Shown here piece by piece: positions 32,507 through 39,326 of a stretch of DNA of 52,561 bases (position 1 is its first letter; every line of letters starts with the position of its first letter). Source of the DNA: Streptomyces rugosispiralis (lineage in GTDB: Bacteria; Actinomycetota; Actinomycetes; Streptomycetales; Streptomycetaceae); assembly GCF_024505145.1 (NCBI RefSeq), contig NZ_JANIAA010000055.1:1-52561 (forward strand), in the 5' to 3' direction. Under the pieces are notes generated by a model, which did no database searches, had not been told where the DNA came from, and saw only the letters and a program-made list of their open reading frames with translations. Both the position numbers and the translations under genes were made by a program.

Positions 32507-33181
32507 TCAGCGGCTCCGGAAACGGCAGCCGAACGGGTGGGTGCTTGCCTCGGCCGCCGCCCGTTCCCCGTCCCCCTCCCGGATCGCCTCCACCAGCCGT
32601 CCGTGGTCCACATACGTGTCCGGGCCCATCCCGCTGTCCACGTCAGCGCGCAGGAAGTCCCGTACGACCGCGCCCAGATCCGCGTACAGCTCGGCCAGCA
32701 CATCGTTGTGCGCGGCGGCCACGACCGCCATGTGCAAGGTGGCGTCCGCCTCGACGAAGGCGTCCGGGTCGCCCGCCTCCCAGGCCCGCTCGCGCCGGTC
32801 CAGCTGGGCGTCCAGCTGCTTGAGCTCCGGCTCGGTACGGCGCTCCGCGGCCAGCTGGGCCGCCTTGGTCTCCAGGGCGCTGCGCAGCTCGGCCACATGA
32901 CGGGGATCGGCGGCGGCGAAGCGGCGGTGCATCACCCCGGCCAGTTCGCTGGTGGCCAGTACGTACGTACCCGAGCCCTGGCGGATGTCCAGCAGCCCGT
33001 TGTGCGCGAGGGCGCGCACGGCCTCCCGCACGGTGTTGCGCGCGACCCCGAGCTGCTCGACCAGCTCGGGCTCGGTGGGGATCCGCGAGCCCACCGGCCA
33101 CTCACCCGAGGTGATCTGGGCGCGCAGCTGGGCGATCACCTGGTCGGCGAGGGCGGAGCGCCGGGGCGAGGTCAGCGGCAT
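32507..33181 (-). CDS. GntR/FadR-family transcriptional regulator
   Basis: The 224-residue protein has an N-terminal winged helix (about 5-72: LADQVIAQLRAQITSGEWPVGSRIPTE region and NTVREAVRALAHNG). An all-helical FCD ligand-binding domain follows (about 90-215), with HVAELRSALE, the Asp and His positions of ADATLHMAVV and a later HGRLVEAI that usually coordinate a metal. FCD regulators sense small carboxylates. It is divergent from an MFS exporter whose start region holds a perfect palindrome. Confidence 0.9.
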   Translation of the reverse strand: MPLTSPRRSALADQVIAQLRAQITSGEWPVGSRIPTEPELVEQLGVARNTVREAVRALAHNGLLDIRQGSGTYVLATSELAGVMHRRFAAADPRHVAELRSALETKAAQLAAERRTEPELKQLDAQLDRRERAWEAGDPDAFVEADATLHMAVVAAAHNDVLAELYADLGAVVRDFLRADVDSGMGPDTYVDHGRLVEAIREGDGERAAAEASTHPFGCRFRSR

Positions 33182-33313
33182 AACTCTCCTGTGCGTGCGT
33201 GCGTGCGGCGGATGCGATGCGGACGGGGCCCCGAGGTGGGCAAACGGACGCCCCTTCCATGATGCCGTCCGGCCGTTACCGGGTGGTCGCTATCCACTGG
33301 ACGAGCATTCATC

Positions 33314-33330
33314 CCATCATTCTATGATGG
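33314..33330. promoter_or_regulatory. perfect palindrome upstream of the MFS gene (candidate FadR-type operator)
   Basis: ccatcat-tct-atgatgg has 7-bp perfect arms and lies 6 bp before ATG 33336. It overlaps two other in-frame ATGs, which argues that 33336 is the true start. Position and symmetry suggest binding by the divergently encoded GntR/FadR protein. Confidence 0.55.
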
Positions 33331-33335
33331 TCGGC

Positions 33336-34649
33336 ATGCATACGCCCCCCTCTGACGACCTCGCGACGCCCGAGACCGCCGCCTCCGCGCCCCAACCGGC
33401 GGAACCGGAAGGACCGCGCCGCGTGGCCTCGCCCTGGCGCGGCCGCGTCATGGCGGCAGGGCTCATGCTCGCCGCGCTCAATCTCCGTCCCGCCGTCACC
33501 AGCCTCGGTCCGCTGCTGGAGGAGGTCCGCGACGGCCTCGGGATGAGCGGCACGGTCGCCGGAGTGCTCACCTCCGTGCCCGCGGCCTGCTTCGCGCTCT
33601 TCGGGCTCACCGCGCCTCGGCTGGCCCGGCGCTGGGGGCCGGGGGCCGTCGTCTGCGCCGGGCTCGCCGCCATCGCCACCGGTCTGCTGCTGCGCCCCTT
33701 CGCCGGCGGGACCGTGGTCTTCCTGGCCGCCAGCGCGCTCGCCCTGGCCGGGATCGCGGTGAGCAACATCCTGATGCCGGTGATCGTCAAGCGCTGGTTC
33801 CCGGACCGGGTCGGCGCGATGACCGGGCTGTACTCGATGGGCCTGTCGCTGGGCACGGCCGCCGCCGCGGCGGCCACCGTGCCGATGACCGACGCGCTGG
33901 GCGGCTCCTGGCGGAGCGGGCTCGGGGTGTGGGCGCTGCTCGCCGTGGTGGCGCTGGTGCCCTGGCTGTTCCTCGCCCGCGCCGGTGCGAGCGGCCCGGA
34001 GGCGGGCGGTACGGATACGGAGGCACCTGCCGCGGCCGAGACCGCCGCGGCCCCCGCCGGCGCCCCCGCGATGCGCGTCACCCGCTCCCCCCTCGCCTGG
34101 GCCATGGCCGTCTTCTTCGGCTTCCAGGCCACCGCCGCGTACATCTCCATGGGCTGGATGCCGCAGATCTTCCGGGACGCGGGAGTCTCCGCCTCCACCT
34201 CCGGTCTGCTGCTGGCCGTGATGATGGCGATGGGCGTGCCGCTCGCCTTCGTCCTGCCGCGGATCGCCGCCCGGCTGCGGCACCAGGGCGTCCTGGTCGT
34301 CATCCTCGGCGTCTTCGGGCTCACCGGTTACGCCGGGCTGTGGCTGGCCCCGGCCGAGGGCGCCTGGGCGTGGGCCGTGCTGCTCGGCATCGCCAACTGC
34401 GCCTTCCCGCTCGCCCTCACCATGATCGGGATGCGGACGAGGACCCACGCGGGCGTCGTCCGGCTGTCGGCCTTCGCGCAGAGCGTCGGCTATCTGCTGT
34501 CCATCCCGGGCCCGCTGCTGGTCGGCGTGCTCTACCAGCACAGCGGCGGCTGGGGGCAGCCGCTCGCGCTGATGGCCGGGTTCATGGTGCCGCAGATCGT
34601 CGCGGGCGTACTGGCCGGACGCGACCGCCACCTCGAGGACGAAGGCTGA
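33336..34649 (+). CDS. MFS transporter, CynX/NimT-like
   Basis: The 437-residue protein has about twelve transmembrane helices. LNLRPAVTSLGPLLEEVR near the first helix and the MTGLYSMGLSLGTAAAA segment are typical of the CynX/NimT cyanate and 2-nitroimidazole transporter group, usually exporters. A hydrophilic Ala/Glu-rich central loop joins the halves. ATG 33336 was preferred over 33324/33327 because those fall in the palindrome. Expression is probably controlled by the divergent FadR-type regulator. The stop lies in a 16-bp tandem array. Confidence 0.9.
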   Translation: MHTPPSDDLATPETAASAPQPAEPEGPRRVASPWRGRVMAAGLMLAALNLRPAVTSLGPLLEEVRDGLGMSGTVAGVLTSVPAACFALFGLTAPRLARRWGPGAVVCAGLAAIATGLLLRPFAGGTVVFLAASALALAGIAVSNILMPVIVKRWFPDRVGAMTGLYSMGLSLGTAAAAAATVPMTDALGGSWRSGLGVWALLAVVALVPWLFLARAGASGPEAGGTDTEAPAAAETAAAPAGAPAMRVTRSPLAWAMAVFFGFQATAAYISMGWMPQIFRDAGVSASTSGLLLAVMMAMGVPLAFVLPRIAARLRHQGVLVVILGVFGLTGYAGLWLAPAEGAWAWAVLLGIANCAFPLALTMIGMRTRTHAGVVRLSAFAQSVGYLLSIPGPLLVGVLYQHSGGWGQPLALMAGFMVPQIVAGVLAGRDRHLEDEG

Positions 34650-34740
34650 CGGGCTCGGAGTCTGACGAGCACGGAGTCTGACGAGCACGGAGTCTGACGA
34701 GCACGGAGTCCGACGAGGACGAAGGCCGACGAGCGCACGG
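34645..34740 (+). repeat. 16-bp tandem array on the MFS stop codon
   Basis: Six 16-bp units (tctgacgagcacggag type), three of them identical at 34661-34708. The first unit (34645) contains the stop TGA at 34647. Further TGAs at 34663, 34679 and 34695 occupy all three frames. Confidence 0.9.
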
Positions 34741-34797
34741 CACGACGAGGGCGAGGGGCCGGGCGGTCTCGCGAACCGGGGATGGGACACTGGTGTC

Positions 34798-34914
34798 ATG
34801 CCAGTGCTCGATGAGAACCCCCCGAACGGCCAGAAGAAGCTCCTCGTCATCTTCGGCGTGATGCTGGGCATCACCGCGGTCATCGCCGTGATCGCCACCA
34901 TCGCCTCGCCCTGA
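34798..34914 (+). CDS. SGM_5486-type 38-residue transporter-associated peptide
   Basis: This short gene encodes MPVLDENPPNGQKKLLVIFG followed by VMLGITAVIAVIATIASP, one transmembrane helix with a short cytoplasmic N-terminus. It matches the small Streptomyces family annotated as SGM_5486 transporter-associated proteins, which sit downstream of an MFS transporter, exactly as here. A partner role with the transporter is an inference from synteny. Confidence 0.85.
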   Translation: MPVLDENPPNGQKKLLVIFGVMLGITAVIAVIATIASP

Positions 34915-35065
34915 CCTGGGGCGGCAGCCGGATGGTGGGGCTGGCCCCACCATCCCCTAGGGGGCAGGGCTCAGGGGTAACTGGGTGGCTCACCGGATGG
35001 GAGGCGTCCCGCCCGCTCCGTACCGTCGAACCATCGACACGTTCGGCGACCCCGGAGGCGATCCC

Positions 35066-35284
35066 ATGTCCGCCCGCACCCATACCCGGCACACGCACCC
35101 GGTGGACAGCGGCATGGACACCCGGCTGCCGTGGTGGGCCGTCGCCCTCCCGGCCGTGGCCTTCGCGGCGCTGCTGCTTCTGCTGACCGGACCCACCGAC
35201 GCCCACGCCGACAGCGGTGGCTCAGGGCCGGTCTCGCAGGTCGTGGAGTTGGTGCGGCGGAGCCTCGGGGAGGCGGCACCGTGA
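35066..35284 (+). CDS. small membrane/secreted protein, function unknown
   Basis: The 72-residue protein has a hydrophilic N-terminus (SARTHTRHTHP), one strong hydrophobic segment (WWAVALPAVAFAALLLLLTG) and a soluble tail (SQVVELVRRSLGE). Sec cleavage after AHA is possible, but a signal-anchor is as likely. Similar LPWWAVALP proteins occur in other Streptomyces. ATG 35066 follows cggaggcg. Confidence 0.7.
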   Translation: MSARTHTRHTHPVDSGMDTRLPWWAVALPAVAFAALLLLLTGPTDAHADSGGSGPVSQVVELVRRSLGEAAP

Positions 35285-35399
35285 CCACCGTAGGCGGTGG
35301 AGATCAGTTGTGTCCGCCATATCGCGGGTGTGCTCACGTTTGACGAGGTCGTTCCAACACCCTGCGCCTCGTGCACCGATTCATGCGAAGCTGGGACGC

Positions 35400-35918
35400 A
35401 TGAGCGTCGATGTGCCCCGCAGGATTGTCCTCCTTCGACACGCCAAGGCCGACTGGCCCCAGGTGGCCGACCATGAGCGCCCGCTCGCGGAGCGCGGCCG
35501 CAATGACGCCCCGATCGCCGGGCGCCGGATCGCGGAGGCCGGTCTCACCCCCGAACTCACCCTCTGCTCCACCGCACTGCGCACCCGTGAGACCTGGAAG
35601 CTGGTGGTCCACGAACTGCCGCAGCGCCCCAAGACCGTCTACGAGGAGCGGCTGTACGACGCCCCGGTCGGTCAGCTCATCGAGGTGATCAACGAGACTT
35701 CGGACGACATCACCGACCTGCTGGTCGTCGGCCACAACCCCGGGATGCACGGCCTCGCCGACGCGCTGGCGGGCGAGGCCGACGAGGACGCCAAGGAGCG
35801 CATGGACCGCGGTGCCTTCCCCACCTCCGCGTTCGCGGTCGTGACGTTCAGCGGCTCGTGGAAGTCGGTCGAGATCGGCTGCGGGCGGCTGACCAGCTTC
35901 TGGGCGCCCCACGAGTGA
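35400..35918 (+). CDS. SixA-like histidine phosphatase
   Basis: The 172-residue histidine-phosphatase superfamily protein has the RHG-type motif LLRHAKADW (catalytic His near residue 14) and the second His in VVGHNPGMH. SixA of E. coli dephosphorylates phosphohistidine domains, and actinobacterial homologues have no proven substrate. ATG 35400 directly precedes MSVDVPRRIVLL. It converges on serB, separated by a 17-bp repeat array and a terminator. Confidence 0.9.
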   Translation: MSVDVPRRIVLLRHAKADWPQVADHERPLAERGRNDAPIAGRRIAEAGLTPELTLCSTALRTRETWKLVVHELPQRPKTVYEERLYDAPVGQLIEVINETSDDITDLLVVGHNPGMHGLADALAGEADEDAKERMDRGAFPTSAFAVVTFSGSWKSVEIGCGRLTSFWAPHE

Positions 35919-35939
35919 GCCGCCCGGGTCCTGCTCCCG

Positions 35940-36007
35940 GCTGATCCGCCGTGCGCGCTGATCCACCGGACGTGCTGATCCACCGTACGCGCTGATCCAC
36001 CGGAGGT
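35940..36007 (+). repeat. four 17-bp tandem repeats after the sixA-like stop
   Basis: Units gctgatccgccgtgcgc, gctgatccaccggacgt, gctgatccaccgtacgc and gctgatccaccggaggt occur without gaps, 22 nt after the stop codon. Each contains TGA, and the frames rotate (35942, 35959, 35976, 35993). Confidence 0.9.
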
Positions 36008-36050
36008 GCCGCCCCGGACGTGCCTTCCCGGGCATGATCCCGGAGCCCAA

Positions 36051-36108
36051 CGCACCGGCCCCCGCTCCACCGTCGTCGTAGCCGTACGGGGGAGCGGGGG
36101 CCGGTGCG
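36051..36108. terminator. bidirectional terminator between sixA-like gene and serB
   Basis: An 18-bp perfect stem (36051-36068 with 36091-36108) with a 22-nt loop lies between the convergent genes, 18 nt from the serB stop. Confidence 0.85.
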
Positions 36109-36126
36109 CGTTCCGGACCGGGCTCG

Positions 36127-37359
36127 TCAGTCCACGTGCGCGTCCGCCGCCTCGACCTCGTCGCGGGTCACGCCCAGCAGATACAGCACGGTGTCGAGGA
36201 ACGGTACGTTCACGGCGGTGTGCGCGGCCTCCCGGACCACCGGCTTGGCGTTGAAGGCGACCCCCAGCCCCGCCGCGTTCAGCATGTCCAGGTCGTTCGC
36301 CCCGTCGCCGATCGCGACCGTCTGCACCAGCGGCACCCCCGCCTCGGCCGCGAACCGCCGCAGCAGCCGGGCCTTGCCCGCCCGGTCCACCACCTCGCCG
36401 ATCACCCGGCCGGTCAGCTTGCCGTCCACGACCTCCAGGGTGTTGGCGGAGGCGAAGTCCAGGCCGAGACGCTCCTTGAGGTCGTCGGTGACCTGCGTAA
36501 AGCCACCGGAGACCACACCCACCTGATAGCCGAGCCGCTTCAGCGTGCGGATCAGCGTACGGGCGCCGGGGGTGAGCCGGACCTCGGCGCGTACCTTCTC
36601 CACCACGGACTCGTCGATCCCGGCCAGCAGCGCGACCCGCGCGTGCAGCGACTGCTCGAAGTCCAGCTCACCGCGCATCGCGCGGGACGTGACCTCGGCG
36701 ACCTCGGCCTGACACCCGGCATGCGCGGCGAAGAGTTCGATCACCTCGTCCTGGATCAGGGTGGAGTCCACATCCATGACCACCAGCCGCTGGGCCCGGC
36801 GCTGCAGCCCCGACGCCACCACGGCCACATCGACGCCGATATCGGCGGCCTCGGTGGCGAGCGCGGTGCGCAGCGGTTCCGTCTCGGCGCCGGACACCTC
36901 GAACTCCACGGCCGTCACCGGATACTTCGCCAGCCGGAAGATCCGGTCGATGTTGCCGCCGGTGCCGGTGATCCGGGAGGCGATGGCGGCCGTCGACTCG
37001 GCGGTCAGCGGATTCCCCAGCACGGTGACATGCGACCGGCCCGTGCCACGCGGCCGGTTGTCGCCCCGGCCGGAGATGATCTCGGCCTGGAGCCGCATCG
37101 ACTCCGCCCAGCTGTGCACGGTGGCCCGCAGATCGCCCTCCGCCCCGTCGGCCTTGGGCGCCGTGACCAGGACGCACAATACGATGCGGCCCCGGGTGAC
37201 GACCTGCTCTATGTCGACTATGTGCACGCCATAGGCGGCCAGGGTGTCGCAGAGCCCGGCGGTGATACCGGGGCGGTCCTTGCCGAAGATCTTGACAAGG
37301 AGGGTGGGGACATCATCGTCTGGGACGGTGGTGACGGGGGGGATCCGCGATGCGCTCAT
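36127..37359 (-). CDS. serB: phosphoserine phosphatase with tandem ACT domains
   Basis: The 410-residue protein has an N-terminal ACT-like pair (about residues 18-175, PTLLVKIFGKDRPGITAG and HVTVLGNPLTAE). A HAD phosphatase domain follows: VMDVDSTLI with Asp196/Asp198, VSGGFTQV, and GDGANDLDML near the C-terminus. It performs the last step of serine synthesis. The ACT domains suggest feedback control by serine. ATG 37359 was chosen over upstream codons because MSASRIPP begins the protein in relatives. Confidence 0.95.
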   Translation of the reverse strand: MSASRIPPVTTVPDDDVPTLLVKIFGKDRPGITAGLCDTLAAYGVHIVDIEQVVTRGRIVLCVLVTAPKADGAEGDLRATVHSWAESMRLQAEIISGRGDNRPRGTGRSHVTVLGNPLTAESTAAIASRITGTGGNIDRIFRLAKYPVTAVEFEVSGAETEPLRTALATEAADIGVDVAVVASGLQRRAQRLVVMDVDSTLIQDEVIELFAAHAGCQAEVAEVTSRAMRGELDFEQSLHARVALLAGIDESVVEKVRAEVRLTPGARTLIRTLKRLGYQVGVVSGGFTQVTDDLKERLGLDFASANTLEVVDGKLTGRVIGEVVDRAGKARLLRRFAAEAGVPLVQTVAIGDGANDLDMLNAAGLGVAFNAKPVVREAAHTAVNVPFLDTVLYLLGVTRDEVEAADAHVD

Positions 37360-37462
37360 GGTCTTCCCACCGTATCCGGCCCTGTCCGGGGTGCGCGCGG
37401 CAGCCCGCACCGTGGACGGCCACCCGAGGCGAACGTTCATGTCCCGGTCGCCGTGATGTCAC

Positions 37463-37544
37463 CCCTCGCATGATCGGCGACCCCCCTCGCATGATCGGCG
37501 ACCCCCCCTCGCGTGATCGGCGACACCCTCGCGTGGTCGGCGAC
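37463..37544. repeat. 20-22-bp tandem array between serB and streptophobe genes
   Basis: Four units of ccctcgcatgatcggcgac type with variable C-runs (periods 21, 22 and 20). The array abuts the stop codon of the minus-strand streptophobe gene, 2 nt away at 37546. Confidence 0.88.
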
Positions 37545-37545
37545 G

Positions 37546-39102
37546 TCATGCGCCACGCCCGCCTTCCGGCCCCCGGGATCCGCCGGGTCCCTCGCCTCGC
37601 TCGCCCCCGCCCGGCCCGCCGTCCCCCTCCTGCCGCTGCCGCTCCCGCTCCCGCTGCCGCGGGAGCGCCACCGCCCGGCGCCCCGCCGTGCCCGTCGCCC
37701 ATGCCGCCAGCGCCCCGGCGGCCCCTGCCGCCGTGCCCCAGCCCGCGCCCAGCGCGAGCGCGAGCGCCGCGTTCCCGTACAGCTCGATCCCCGCCCCGAA
37801 GGCGTCGAAGCCGAGCACGGACAGGCTCGCCCCCGCCGAGACCCGGGTCAGCCCCACCAGCAGCGGCAGCGCGAGCGCCGTCACCACGCCCAGCCGCAGC
37901 GCGCACCACCCCGCGAAGGCGAGCGGCCGAGAGGCACCCACGGGTGCCGGCCGGGCGCCGCCCACGGGTGCCGGCCGGGGGGTCCCCACGGGCGTACGGG
38001 CCGCGGTGAGCACCCCGGCGGCGAGCATCAGCAGCACACTCGCGACCACCAGCAGCCAGACCCGGCCGTCGAGCTCGGCCAGCCGCCCCACCGTGATCCG
38101 CTCCCCGCCCGGCCCGGCGAGCAGCTGGTCCACGGGGTCGGGCAGGACATGCCGCAGCGCACCGCTCGCCTTGCCGTACCAGGGGACGAACAGCCCCAGC
38201 GGTACCCCGATCCACACCCCGTTCGGCGCGCCGAGCAGCGCCGACCCGAGTACCAGCCCCGGATGGTCGTCCCCGATCGCCGCGTAGACCCCGGCCGCCA
38301 GGCCCGCGCCGACCGCGAGCACCAGCACCCCGCACAGCGCGGACACCGCCGGCCGGACGGTGCGGTGCAGCGCCCGCCCGCCGGGCGGCAGCGGGGTACG
38401 GCGCGAGGCCAGCAGCGCGAGCAGCAGGACGGCGACGACCCACACCAGGCCGCCCAGCAGTGAGCGGCCGGGTGGCACGGTGAAGCCGACGGACGCCTTC
38501 GCGCCGACGAGGTCGGACAGTCGTCGCGGCAGCAGCCCGCCGCCGATCTCCGCGATATCGCCCAACTGCTCGGGGAGTCGGCTCAGCAGATCGTGCTCGG
38601 CCTGTTCGGTGCCGAGGCCGCGGCGGACGAGCGTGGCACCGTCGATCGTGACCGTATCGTTGCCCACCCAGGTCAGCCCGGCGAGCAGCAGCAGGAAGAG
38701 CAGGACCACCAGGCCCGCCCGCGCGGCGAGTTCGGCCCGGCCGATCACCGCCCCCGCGCCCCGCAACGACCGTACGAACAGCCACCCCAGCAGCAGCGCG
38801 CCGACCAGGCTCACCCCGAGTGGCGCGATATCGATGGCGGCGTGGGCCTGGGCGCCCTCCAGCCCGAAGACGCCCACATCGCCGGACGGAGTGACGGAAC
38901 CGCCGACCGCGAGCACCGTCGCCGCGGCGGCCATCGGCCCGAGCGCGCCCGCCCCGTCCGCGCCGATCAGATGCAGGCCGAGCGCGGCGATCCCGACCAT
39001 GGCCAGGAACGCCCAGCTCACCGAGGCGATGGCGGCGAGCAGCGCGGGTCCCCAGGGCACTCGTACGCCGCCAGGCACTCGTACGCCGCCGCTCGCGCTC
39101 AT
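37546..39102 (-). CDS. streptophobe family membrane protein
   Basis: The 518-residue, very hydrophobic protein has about ten to twelve predicted helices, including WGPALLAAIASVSWAFLAMV and VVLLFLLLLAGLTWVGND. The C-terminal tail is charged and disordered (RQRERERQRQEG). It fits the Streptomyces streptophobe family, whose function is unknown. Two in-frame repeats occur: 18 bp near the start (GVRVPG twice) and 24 bp at 37937-37984 (PAPVG repeated). The gene is divergent from the FHA-ABC transporter gene. Confidence 0.88.
   Translation of the reverse strand: MSASGGVRVPGGVRVPWGPALLAAIASVSWAFLAMVGIAALGLHLIGADGAGALGPMAAAATVLAVGGSVTPSGDVGVFGLEGAQAHAAIDIAPLGVSLVGALLLGWLFVRSLRGAGAVIGRAELAARAGLVVLLFLLLLAGLTWVGNDTVTIDGATLVRRGLGTEQAEHDLLSRLPEQLGDIAEIGGGLLPRRLSDLVGAKASVGFTVPPGRSLLGGLVWVVAVLLLALLASRRTPLPPGGRALHRTVRPAVSALCGVLVLAVGAGLAAGVYAAIGDDHPGLVLGSALLGAPNGVWIGVPLGLFVPWYGKASGALRHVLPDPVDQLLAGPGGERITVGRLAELDGRVWLLVVASVLLMLAAGVLTAARTPVGTPRPAPVGGARPAPVGASRPLAFAGWCALRLGVVTALALPLLVGLTRVSAGASLSVLGFDAFGAGIELYGNAALALALGAGWGTAAGAAGALAAWATGTAGRRAVALPRQRERERQRQEGDGGPGGGERGEGPGGSRGPEGGRGA
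37937..38000 (-). repeat. 24-bp in-frame repeat within streptophobe gene
   Basis: Two 24-bp copies beginning cccacgggtgccggccgg (37937-37960, 37961-37984) and a partial third encode repeated TPVG/APVG segments. The period is a multiple of three. Confidence 0.8.
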
Positions 39103-39287
39103 ACCGCCGACCCCCCGACCGTCGCGAGTTGCCCGGATAAACCATGATCCGCACTATCCGTCAGCGCTTACCACTTTCCGAGGGCCTTTCGGATGAGTCA
39201 ATGACGCCCGAGATGTGGTCTTGTCAAAACCCGACTTCCGGTGAAGGGACTGAGCCTGAAATAGTTCCTCACGATGTTCGCCATCCC

Positions 39288-39293
39288 TAGACT
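39288..39293 (+). promoter_or_regulatory. -10 box for the FHA-ABC gene
   Basis: TAGACT matches the streptomycete -10 consensus and lies 34 bp before the GTG start. With a 17-bp spacer the -35 would be ttcctc, which is weak. Confidence 0.4.
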
Positions 39294-39326
39294 CCCTGTG
39301 TCAGGGGGTAACTCGGGGGACAACTA

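Noticed and set aside
34601..34953. Minus-strand ORFs with SSSDSVLVRLRARQ repeats
   Set aside because: The peptide repeats are just the 16-bp tandem array read as protein, opposite the SGM_5486-type gene.
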